NCBI GenBank assembly: GCA_964491875.1
Contig: CAZBIC010000014.1
Coordinates: 1-64,000 of the forward strand
Source: JADJPG01 sp964491875
GTDB taxonomy: Bacteria > Verrucomicrobiota > Verrucomicrobiia > Limisphaerales > JADJPG01
Length of the DNA stretch: 64,000 nt
Reading direction: 5' to 3'
Below the pieces are notes generated by a model, which made no database searches, was not told where the DNA came from, and saw only the letters and a program-made list of their open reading frames with translations. Positions within the stretch are counted from its first letter, which is position 1. Each line of letters starts with the position of its first letter. This document shows positions 36,815 through 44,466 of this stretch, one piece after another. The translations under genes and the position numbers were made by a program.

Positions 36815-37558
36815 ATGAAATCAGCACTGACCGCCCTTGTGGGAATCAGCCTCGCGCTCAGCCTGCAGGCCGCCGAGGAAACCCCGTTTAAGAATTCAAA
36901 AGACAAAGCCAGCTACGCCATTGGCGTCAATTGGGGCAAACAGCTCCGGCAGATGGATGCCGAAATCGACGCCGAAGTTTTGACCAAGGCGCTCAAAGAC
37001 GCGCTGAAAGGCGACAAGTCACTTTTGACCGACGAGCAGATTCGCGAGACTCTGATGACCTTCCAACAGGACTCGCGAACCAGGATGTCTGACAAAAATC
37101 GCAAGGGCGGCCAGGATTTCCTCATTGCGAACAAAGGGAAGGAAGGCATCGTCACCACCGCCAGCGGCCTGCAATACAAGATTGAAACCAAAGGCGCGGG
37201 CAAAGTTCCCACGACCAATGACACAGTCGTCTGCCACTACCGCGGCACGCTCATCGACGGCACCGAATTCGACAGCTCCTACAAGCGCGGCGAACCTTCG
37301 TCGTTCGGCGTCACCGGCGTAATCAAAGGCTGGACCGAAGCGCTGCTCATGATGCCCGTCGGCTCGAAGTGGAAGCTCTTCATCCCGTCCGAACTCGCCT
37401 ACGGCGAACGCGGCCGTCCCGGCATCCCGCCGAACTCGACCCTGCAGTTTGACATCGAGCTCGTCTCGATCAAGGACCCCACGGAAGCCGGAGCCGTCTC
37501 GAAGCCCATCCAGATTCAGCCGCAAGCCATTCCGACCCCGGCACCGAAGGCGAAGTAA
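36815..37558 (+). CDS. Exported FKBP-type peptidyl-prolyl isomerase (Mip/FkpA-like)
   Basis: 247 residues from the ATG at 36815. A signal peptide ('MKSALTALVGISLALSLQAA') is followed by an all-helical dimerisation domain ('DKASYAIGVNWGKQL', 'DEQIRETLMTFQQDSR') and an FKBP domain from about 125 ('TTASGLQYKIETKGAGKVPT', 'VCHYRGTLIDGTEFDSSYKRG', 'VIKGWTEALLMMPVGSKWKLFIP', 'AYGERGRPGIPPNSTLQFDIELV'). It folds periplasmic proteins. An intrinsic terminator follows 24 bases after the stop. Confidence 0.94.
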   Translation: MKSALTALVGISLALSLQAAEETPFKNSKDKASYAIGVNWGKQLRQMDAEIDAEVLTKALKDALKGDKSLLTDEQIRETLMTFQQDSRTRMSDKNRKGGQDFLIANKGKEGIVTTASGLQYKIETKGAGKVPTTNDTVVCHYRGTLIDGTEFDSSYKRGEPSSFGVTGVIKGWTEALLMMPVGSKWKLFIPSELAYGERGRPGIPPNSTLQFDIELVSIKDPTEAGAVSKPIQIQPQAIPTPAPKAK

Positions 37559-37582
37559 GCTGAAATCCATTTCCTTTCGCGA

Positions 37583-37613
37583 GGACGAGGGCTCACCCTC
37601 GTCCTTTTCTTTT
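37583..37613 (+). terminator. Rho-independent terminator of the FKBP gene
   Basis: A perfect 9-base stem GGACGAGGG / CCCTCGTCC with a CTCA loop, followed directly by TTTTCTTTT. It lies 24 bases past the FKBP stop and is the clearest intrinsic terminator in the window. Confidence 0.9.
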
Positions 37614-37724
37614 GCTGAATCCGGACGGCCAATGGTTCCACGCCATTGACTCTCCGTACTTTCGCCCCGACGGAATTCGAATTTTCCTCTTTACTCCGCC
37701 ACCCACCGCCGATACCCAAGAGAC

Positions 37725-37913
37725 ATGAACATTGGCGAAAGCATGGTTATCTGGATCGTAGGGTTGGTCATCGCGGCCCTCCTTGTTCAACTCGGCCGTC
37801 ACTATTTCAGCGAAGACATCCGCGAACGCCGTCGGCGCCGCAACCACCGCAAGGTCATCAGCCGCGCGCGCCGTCCCGTCGTCATGCTTAGCGCGAAGGT
37901 TCCCAAATCCTGA
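37725..37913 (+). CDS. Small single-TM basic protein
   Basis: 62 residues. One membrane helix (about 7-24, 'MVIWIVGLVIAALLVQLG') is followed by a strongly basic tail ('RERRRRRNHRKVISRARR'), giving an N-out/C-in orientation by the positive-inside rule. An AAGAGA lies just upstream of the ATG. It is isolated, 112 bases after a terminator. A short frame in GC-rich DNA can be chance, so the call is moderate. Confidence 0.45.
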   Translation: MNIGESMVIWIVGLVIAALLVQLGRHYFSEDIRERRRRRNHRKVISRARRPVVMLSAKVPKS

Positions 37914-37942
37914 TTGTCGCCCGTCCGGCCCTTCCGGTTTCC

Positions 37943-39028
37943 TCACGGCAGTTCCGAGCCGACGACGGTCTTTTCTCCATCAACGCTGGATTCCCAAACC
38001 GCGTAGGGTCGGGGACTCCCCTGAACCGCAGCGATCGACGCGTAGCCGCCACCCTTGTCGAGCACCACGGTCCCCGCCGCGCCGCGCTTGAAGATTAATT
38101 CCGGCCCCTGCTGCCACAGCCAGTAGGCAGTCTCGTCAACAATTGCGCCGACGGGTTGGGTTCCGCTCAAACTTAGCGTCTTCTCGCCGGTGACATCCGT
38201 CATCACGATGGACTTGTTTCTCCGCCAAACGGTCTGTGGCGTCCGATCATTTCCAACGACAATCTGACCTCCATCCATCGGACACGCCGGAAGCGTCCAC
38301 GAGGCTGCGCCCAGTTTGCGCGCCTCCGAAAACGTCACGCCTCCATCGCCGCTTACGCTCATATACATGTCACGGGCTCCGTCGATGGAGTTCCGCCACA
38401 TCGCCCAGAGCCGGCCCTGCCCATCCATCGCGAGCGACGGATGACAGCACTCACAAATGCTTCCCGACGGCGATTTGTAGACCAGCCGGTTCTCACCCCA
38501 AGACGATCCTCCGTCCGTCGAGGACGCCATCCACAACTCCGTCTTCCCGTTCCGCAAATCCAGCCACGCGAGATGCACCTGCCCCGCAGCGTCTCCCGCC
38601 ATGGCGTGTAATCCCTCCCGCGCGGAGCGTTCCGACGAATTGACGCGCGACGCGGCCGACCACGTCTTCCCACCATCCGCAGAATGCCACGCCACGAGAT
38701 TTCCATCGGCGTGGCTGATGGCCGAAATCACAACGCCACGCTGCGAAGAAACAATGCGCGGCCCTCGACGCATCCCCAGCGCCAACTTCGGTAACGCGCC
38801 GACCAGCACCGGCGCCTCGAAGCTCTTCCCACCATCGATAGAGCGAACGAAATAAACATTGGTGTCCCTCCCGAAAGCCACCTGCACGGCTCCGTCCACC
38901 GTCAAAGTCACCTGCGGCTGTTTCGCTCCGCGCAAGGATTTCGGAACGACCTCCACCGGAGCCGCTCCCGCTGAATCCAAAAGGGCGGTAGAGAGGATCA
39001 CAATGGTCAGCACGAGAATGGGCTTCAT
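37943..39028 (-). CDS. Exported sialidase-like (BNR/Asp-box) beta-propeller protein
   Basis: 361 residues from the ATG at 39028; an in-frame ATG at 39088 would overlap mutS. Signal peptide 'MKPILVLTIVILSTALLDSA'. Four Asp-box turns are seen: 'SIDGGKSF', 'SADGGKTW', 'STDGGSSW' and 'SGDGGVTF', the hallmark of sialidase-type propellers. The middle contains 'GSICECCHPSLAMDGQGRL'; the CxCC cluster recurs in this kind of protein and could bind a metal. No sialidase Arg triad can be assigned with confidence, so the activity is open. Confidence 0.75.
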   Translation of the reverse strand: MKPILVLTIVILSTALLDSAGAAPVEVVPKSLRGAKQPQVTLTVDGAVQVAFGRDTNVYFVRSIDGGKSFEAPVLVGALPKLALGMRRGPRIVSSQRGVVISAISHADGNLVAWHSADGGKTWSAASRVNSSERSAREGLHAMAGDAAGQVHLAWLDLRNGKTELWMASSTDGGSSWGENRLVYKSPSGSICECCHPSLAMDGQGRLWAMWRNSIDGARDMYMSVSGDGGVTFSEARKLGAASWTLPACPMDGGQIVVGNDRTPQTVWRRNKSIVMTDVTGEKTLSLSGTQPVGAIVDETAYWLWQQGPELIFKRGAAGTVVLDKGGGYASIAAVQGSPRPYAVWESSVDGEKTVVGSELP

Positions 39029-39077
39029 GTCCGCTTTATGAAGTCGACCGAACGCAGCGTCAAGCCATGGCCACGGC

Positions 39078-41714
39078 TCAACTCCCAAACAGATCCAACT
39101 GCGGAGACGCCACGATCGTCTTCAACTTTTCGCGTTCCGCACGATGCCGGGAATTCTGCCGCACCGTTCCCTCCGGCGTCAGTTCGCTTTCCTCCAGGTT
39201 CTGCAAAATCATCTTCGCACGCTCAATAATCGCCTTCGGCACGCCCGCGAGCCGCGCGACCTGGATGCCGTAGCTCTTGTCCGCGCCGCCTTCGAGAATC
39301 TTGTGCAGGAACACCACCTGATCGTTCCACTCGCGCACCGCCACGTTGTAATTCTTCAGCCGCGGCAACCGCCCCGCCAGTTCCGTCAGCTCGTGGTAAT
39401 GCGTGGCGAATAACGTCTTCGCGCCGACCTGATGATGCAGATGCTCCACGATGCTCCATGCCAGCGACAATCCGTCGAACGTGCTCGTGCCGCGCCCAAT
39501 CTCGTCGAGGATGATCAAGCTGCGCGCCGTCGCGTTGTTCAAGATGTTCGCCGTCTCGCTCATCTCCACCATGAAGGTCGATTGCCCGCGCGACAGATCA
39601 TCGCTCGCGCCGATGCGGGTGAAGATGCGGTCGATCAAATCCACCCGCGCCTCCGCCGCCGGAACAAAGCAGCCCGTGTGCGCCAGCAACGCCAGCAACG
39701 CCACCTGCCGGATGTAAGTGCTCTTGCCTGCCATGTTCGGCCCGGTGATCAAAGCAATCTGCGGAGCGCCGCTCTCCGATCCAGCGCGTTCGTTGCCAGA
39801 CGGTGCACCCGCCAGCGCCGTGTCATTCGGCACAAACCTCGTCTCCACCAACGTCTGGTCCAGCACCGGATGCCGCCCGTCGCGAATCGATAACTCCCCG
39901 CCCTCTCCCACGCGCGGACGCGTGTAGCCATGCAACCGCGCGCTGTCCGCGAACGCCGCCAGCACATCGAGCTGCGCCAGCGCGTCCGCCGTGCGTTGAA
40001 TCGCCTGCAATAACTGCAACACCTCCTCGCGCACCTTGAGGAACAAATCGTACTCCAGCTTCGTGCTGCGTTCCTCGGCGCCGAGAATCTTCCCCTCCAT
40101 CTCCTTCAGCTCGGGCGTGATGAACCGCTCTCCATTTGCCACCGTTTGCTTGCGGATGTAATGCGCCGGCACCTTGTCGAGATTCGACTTCGTCACCTCG
40201 ATGAAATAGCCGAACACCGAGTTGAACCGAACTTTCAGCGACGTGATGCCCGTGCGCTCGATCTCATCCTGCTGCAACTTCGCCAGCCAATCCTTCCCGC
40301 CGCGCTGCGCCGCGCGCAATTCATCCAGCTCCGCGCTGAACCCGTCGCGAATGATCCCGCCCTCCTTCAACGCCAGCGGCGGCTCATCGACAATCGCCCG
40401 CGAAATAATCTCCACGAGCGATGGCAGCTCCGTGACCTGTGCGAGTAATTCGTCGAGCAAGCCCGGCACGAGATGCTCCGCGTCGCGCATCTGATCCTCC
40501 GTCGGGCTCGCAATGCCCAACTGCCGTTCGCGTGCTGGCGTCGGAACCGATCCTGGCCCGACCATCATCGCCAGTTCGCGCTTAATCTTCGGCAACTGCT
40601 CCAGCCCTTGGCGCAACGCCAGCAGGTCGCGTCCGTTCCCGCTGCCGATGCTCAAACGCCCGATCGTTCGCTCCAAGTCACGCACCTCGGCGAGCTGCGC
40701 GCGGAAACGTTCCGTCACTTCGCTGCTTTCCAGGAACGATTGCACCGCGTCCTGCCGCTCCGAGATCGCCGCTGCATTCGAGAGCGGTTGCGACAGCCAG
40801 TCGCGCAATCGCCGCGCGCCCATCGGCGTGACCGTGCGATTCAATGCGCCGTAGAGCGACGCCGTGCGCGGCGCGTCTCGGTGCAGCGGTTCGAGAATCT
40901 CCAGATGCCGCAGCGTCGTGGAGTCCAGCACTAGAAACTCGCTTGGCTGATAGAACGACAGCGTGGTGAGATGCTTCGTGTCGCGGCGCAGATGTTGCGT
41001 GAGATAATGCAGGATCGCCCCCGCCGCGCCGATGGCCGCCGTGCGATTCTTCAGGCCGAAGCCGTCCAGCGTCGCCACCTTGAAATGCTCGCGCACCGTG
41101 AACACCGCTGTCTCCGGCGCGAACACCCAGTCATCATGCGGGAGCACAATGGGGAACGCGTCCTTGAGCACGGCGTGCAACGACATCGCCTCCGTCGGAT
41201 AAATGATCTCCGCCGGGCGCAACCGCTCCAGCTCCGTGAGCAACGCCGCGTCGCTCTCCACCTCCGTCGTCTTGAAGTTGCCCGTCGTCAGATCCACCAG
41301 CGCCAGGCCGAAGGTCTTCCCGCTCGCGCACACCGCGGCGAGGAAGTTGTTCCGCTCCGCCACCAGCATCCGCTCATCGAAATGCGTGCCCGGCGAGAGA
41401 ATCTGCGTGACCTCGCGCTTCACGAGCTGGCCGGGCTTCGCGTCCTCCACCTGATCGCAGATGGCGACCTTGCGACCCGCCTTAAGGATGCGCGCGATGT
41501 AACCATTCGCCGCGTGATGCGGGATTCCGCACATCGGCACTACGCCGCGCTTCGTCAGCGACACGTTCAAGATCTGCGCGCCCGCCTGCGCGTCCTCGAA
41601 GAACATCTCGTAGAAATCTCCCAGCCGGAACAGCAGCAGCGCGTCCTTGGGCAGTTCGCCCTTGATGCGGCGATACTGCGCCATCATCGGCGTGAGCTGG
41701 GTTTCGTTCGACAT
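39078..41714 (-). CDS. mutS: DNA mismatch repair protein MutS
   Basis: 878 residues, full length. Mismatch-binding motif 'FRLGDFYEMFFEDA' (Phe-X-Glu), connector and lever domains, then the ATPase: Walker A 'ITGPNMAGKSTYIRQVALLA', signature region 'SDDLSRGQSTFMVEMSETANIL', Walker B 'SLIILDEIGRGTSTFDG' and 'FATHYHELT'. It recognises mismatches and recruits MutL, which is not in this window. Single gene on the minus strand. Confidence 0.97.
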   Translation of the reverse strand: MSNETQLTPMMAQYRRIKGELPKDALLLFRLGDFYEMFFEDAQAGAQILNVSLTKRGVVPMCGIPHHAANGYIARILKAGRKVAICDQVEDAKPGQLVKREVTQILSPGTHFDERMLVAERNNFLAAVCASGKTFGLALVDLTTGNFKTTEVESDAALLTELERLRPAEIIYPTEAMSLHAVLKDAFPIVLPHDDWVFAPETAVFTVREHFKVATLDGFGLKNRTAAIGAAGAILHYLTQHLRRDTKHLTTLSFYQPSEFLVLDSTTLRHLEILEPLHRDAPRTASLYGALNRTVTPMGARRLRDWLSQPLSNAAAISERQDAVQSFLESSEVTERFRAQLAEVRDLERTIGRLSIGSGNGRDLLALRQGLEQLPKIKRELAMMVGPGSVPTPARERQLGIASPTEDQMRDAEHLVPGLLDELLAQVTELPSLVEIISRAIVDEPPLALKEGGIIRDGFSAELDELRAAQRGGKDWLAKLQQDEIERTGITSLKVRFNSVFGYFIEVTKSNLDKVPAHYIRKQTVANGERFITPELKEMEGKILGAEERSTKLEYDLFLKVREEVLQLLQAIQRTADALAQLDVLAAFADSARLHGYTRPRVGEGGELSIRDGRHPVLDQTLVETRFVPNDTALAGAPSGNERAGSESGAPQIALITGPNMAGKSTYIRQVALLALLAHTGCFVPAAEARVDLIDRIFTRIGASDDLSRGQSTFMVEMSETANILNNATARSLIILDEIGRGTSTFDGLSLAWSIVEHLHHQVGAKTLFATHYHELTELAGRLPRLKNYNVAVREWNDQVVFLHKILEGGADKSYGIQVARLAGVPKAIIERAKMILQNLEESELTPEGTVRQNSRHRAEREKLKTIVASPQLDLFGS

Positions 41715-41817
41715 GCGGGGCGAAGGTTAAGCATGAAGCCCGGCGGGATCGAAAGGAATTTTCCCGGCTCATTGCAAGGCGATCGGAAGTTGAATGCGAC
41801 TTGAGTGAACGCAGCTC

Positions 41818-42705
41818 GTGTGGTCTTGTGCGATCGTGCAAAAGCTTTTCAGGTTCCTTGGGATATACGTCGTCGCCATCAGCATCGCGCGTGGCATTGA
41901 ACCCAATTCAGTCGAGATTGAGATTGCGACTCTCGCCCAGCAACACCCGTCGCAGGCCCGCAGCAGCATGGTCTATGACCCGCGGCTAAACGTGGTGGCG
42001 CGCGCCAAGGCGACAGATCTGGGACGACGCGCCTACTTCGCGCATGTCGATCCAGATGGCTACGGACCGAACAAAGCCGTGAAACTTTCTGGCTTCACCC
42101 TTCCCGACTGGTGGGGGAGCGAACTTGGCGCGAACTACATCGAATCCATCGCAGGCGGCTACGCAAATGCGCAGGCCGCGTTCGATGGCTGGATGGCCTC
42201 CGCCGGTCACAAGCGCCACATTCTCGCAGAGACAGACTTCTACGCGGGACAAACACGCTACGGAGTCGGCTACGCGCAGGTTCCGGGGTCACCGTACAGC
42301 CGCTACTACGTGTTCATCAGCGCGCCGCCCGAGACCGGTACTGCGCGAGCTTTGGAACCCTACACCGAATGGCGATTCGGCTACTTCACACCGAAAGCCA
42401 TCGACACCAACAACGACCTCAGCGACTCCGATGGAGACGGCGTTCCGTTGCTGACGGAGTTTGCGCTGCAATTCAATCCGCAGGCACAGGACCTTTTTCC
42501 GTCCCCCGTTTACAACAAGTTGAATCGTCGCCTCGAATGGACGTTACCGATTCGTACCAATCTCGGATCCATCACCGCGTCGGTGGAACGTTCTGAGGAT
42601 ATGAACGATTGGTCTCTCACCGGTGTGCAGCGCGGAGGTAACGTCTATTTGATCAGCACCCAAACTTCCCGCGGTTTCCTGCGCTTAAAGGTCACTCGTC
42701 CGTAG
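41818..42705 (+). CDS. Exported CAP/SCP-domain protein with Ca-binding-like loop
   Basis: 295 residues from a GTG at 41818 (another GTG at 41836 is possible). Signal segment 'FLGIYVVAISIARG'. A CAP domain (about 30-165) has 'DPRLNVVARAKATDLGRRAYFAHVD', 'GANYIESIAGGYANAQAAFDGWMASAGHKRHIL' and 'YGVGYAQ'. It is followed by 'DTNNDLSDSDGDGVPLLTEF', an EF-hand/type-3-repeat-like acidic loop often seen in Verrucomicrobia surface proteins. The C-terminus ('LEWTLPI...DMNDWSLTG...RGFLRLKV') matches the 'W..L...YRL' secreted-protein module. Function unknown; extracellular. Confidence 0.75.
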   Translation: MWSCAIVQKLFRFLGIYVVAISIARGIEPNSVEIEIATLAQQHPSQARSSMVYDPRLNVVARAKATDLGRRAYFAHVDPDGYGPNKAVKLSGFTLPDWWGSELGANYIESIAGGYANAQAAFDGWMASAGHKRHILAETDFYAGQTRYGVGYAQVPGSPYSRYYVFISAPPETGTARALEPYTEWRFGYFTPKAIDTNNDLSDSDGDGVPLLTEFALQFNPQAQDLFPSPVYNKLNRRLEWTLPIRTNLGSITASVERSEDMNDWSLTGVQRGGNVYLISTQTSRGFLRLKVTRP

Positions 42706-42748
42706 CCGCGACCACCAGGACGCGCCGCAGCCATGATCGCCACACGGA

Positions 42749-43441
42749 TTACCGGGCTTCGTTCTTGCGCTCGATATTGACGCCCGGACCCAGCCTGTTT
42801 CTCAACACCACCGCGCCGTTGGTGATCTGAATCGTGTCGTACTTGGCGATGTCCGACGCCGTCTTCGGATCCTTTTGAAACTCCATCGCGAGATTGTTCT
42901 TCTTCAACTCGGACAGGATCATCGCAGGCAGAGGTTTGTCCTTCACCGTCACGTCGCGTAGCCGGATATCCAGCACGCCGTTCGTGAGCACGATGTTGAA
43001 AATCACGCTGGCGTTGAGATAGCGCCCGCCCAGCTTGATCGGCCCCAGATCCGTCAACGGCATGCTGATGTCGCCGCGCACCTGCTCGTTGTCGATGCGC
43101 ACGAAGAGCTTGTCCTTCAATTCGCGCTGGGTGGAGATAAGGGCGTTCAAGTCGTCCGCCGTTAGCGTCAACTCGATGACATTCGTTCCCGACTCGAGCG
43201 CCCGCTGAAATTCCGCCGCCTTGCGTTGCAATACATCCGTCTGCTCGCGCGAATACTCCACCCGCTCCAACCTGGCCGGGCCGGGCTCCGTGTAATTATT
43301 TACCAATCCTTCGGTGGTTCGCTTCAGGAAAAAGTAACCGAGAATTCCCACGACGATCACCAGCAGCGCGACAATCGTGAGTGAGAGACAACCGTAAAAG
43401 AGACAGCCGCGCTTCTTCCCGGGATTGATTTCGTTGCTCAT
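42749..43441 (-). CDS. Membrane-anchored protein of unknown function
   Basis: 230 residues from the ATG at 43441. A basic Cys-containing N-terminus ('PGKKRGCLFYGCLS') leads into one membrane helix (about 17-38, 'LTIVALLVIVVGILGYFFL'). The exported domain contains 'VIELTLTADDLNALISTQREL' and 'GDISMPLTDLGPIKLGGRYLN', giving a lipid-binding-like beta-barrel impression, but I cannot name a family. It is divergent from the metallophosphoesterase across 65 bases. Confidence 0.6.
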   Translation of the reverse strand: MSNEINPGKKRGCLFYGCLSLTIVALLVIVVGILGYFFLKRTTEGLVNNYTEPGPARLERVEYSREQTDVLQRKAAEFQRALESGTNVIELTLTADDLNALISTQRELKDKLFVRIDNEQVRGDISMPLTDLGPIKLGGRYLNASVIFNIVLTNGVLDIRLRDVTVKDKPLPAMILSELKKNNLAMEFQKDPKTASDIAKYDTIQITNGAVVLRNRLGPGVNIERKNEAR

Positions 43442-43506
43442 GGCGGCATAGTGCGAATCAATCCGCGACAAGCAAGTCCGCAAGCATCGCGGCCGGAAGC
43501 ACACGC

Positions 43507-44328
43507 ATGAATCTCGAAACGCCTCATCTAAACCGCCGCGCCGCACTGGAACGTCTTAGCGCCGGCACCCTGCTCGCCCTCGGTCTCTGGCCCGGTGCGT
43601 TGCGCGCGAACAACGAATCACCATCCGACACCTTCCGCTTCATCACCGTCAACGACACGCATTGCATGAGCCCGGAATGCGGACCGTATCTGGAAGGCGT
43701 CGTAAAACAAATGCGGAGAGAGAGGATCGAGTTCTGCCTGCACGCGGGCGATCTCACGGAAAAAGGCGAACGGCATAACCTCGAAACGGTGAAGGAAGTT
43801 TTCAGCGCGCTGCCCGGCTCCATGTATCCCGTGCTCGGCAATCATGACTACGTGACGCAAACCGACCGCCGTGCCTACACCCAGACCTTTCCCCTGCGCG
43901 TGAACTACTATTTCCACCACCGCGGGTGGCAGTTCATCGGGCTCGATTCCACCGATGGCCTTCGCTACGAGAAAACCGAGATTCAACCCGCGACCTTCGA
44001 GTGGCTCCGCGATTACCTGCCACGTCTCAACAAACGGAAGCCTACCGTGCTCTTCACTCACTTCCCGCTTGGTGGCGGCGTGAATTACCGTCCCGCCAAC
44101 GCGGACCGGCTGCTTGATTACTTTCGTGACTTCAACCTGCAAGGCGTCTTCAACGGTCACTACCATTCACTGACCGAACGTCAGCACTCAGGAGTGCTCA
44201 TCACCACCAACCGCTGCTGCGCGCTGAAACGCACCAACCACGATGGCTCGAAGCAAAAAGGTTACTTCGTCTGCGAAGCAAAGGACGGTCGGGTGACGCG
44301 GCAGTTTGTGGAATACAAGCCCGCCTGA
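43507..44328 (+). CDS. Exported metallophosphoesterase (calcineurin-like)
   Basis: 273 residues. The N-terminus 'LNRRAALERLSAGTLLALGL' is a Tat-like leader (RR plus hydrophobic helix). All five metallophosphoesterase blocks are present: 'TVNDTHC' (D-x-H), 'HAGDLTEKG', 'VLGNHDY', 'LFTHFPLGGG' and 'NGHYHS'. It hydrolyses phosphate mono- or diesters in the periplasm; the substrate is unknown. No Pho-box-like array was seen upstream, so there is no direct evidence that it belongs to the phosphate regulon. Confidence 0.9.
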   Translation: MNLETPHLNRRAALERLSAGTLLALGLWPGALRANNESPSDTFRFITVNDTHCMSPECGPYLEGVVKQMRRERIEFCLHAGDLTEKGERHNLETVKEVFSALPGSMYPVLGNHDYVTQTDRRAYTQTFPLRVNYYFHHRGWQFIGLDSTDGLRYEKTEIQPATFEWLRDYLPRLNKRKPTVLFTHFPLGGGVNYRPANADRLLDYFRDFNLQGVFNGHYHSLTERQHSGVLITTNRCCALKRTNHDGSKQKGYFVCEAKDGRVTRQFVEYKPA

Positions 44329-44330
44329 GC

Positions 44331-44394
44331 CGGAGCGACGCCGCTGGATTGCGCCCATCTTCGGCGCAATCCTCGACAGCCGTAGCGGCAGCGC
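44331..44394. repeat. Palindromic hairpin element downstream of the phosphoesterase
   Basis: The core is a perfect 10-base stem GGATTGCGCC / GGCGCAATCC (44346-44355, 44363-44372) with a 7-base loop. An outer pair GCCGCT / AGCGGC (44340-44345, 44384-44389) extends it with an asymmetric bulge. No T-run follows the core. It may act as a terminator or be a dispersed REP-like palindrome; only one copy was seen here. Confidence 0.55.
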
Positions 44395-44466
44395 CTTTCT
44401 TGACCAGGATCGCCCCGGAAATGTCACTGGTTCGACGGCTCATTCGGTGGTATCTATTTCCACACT

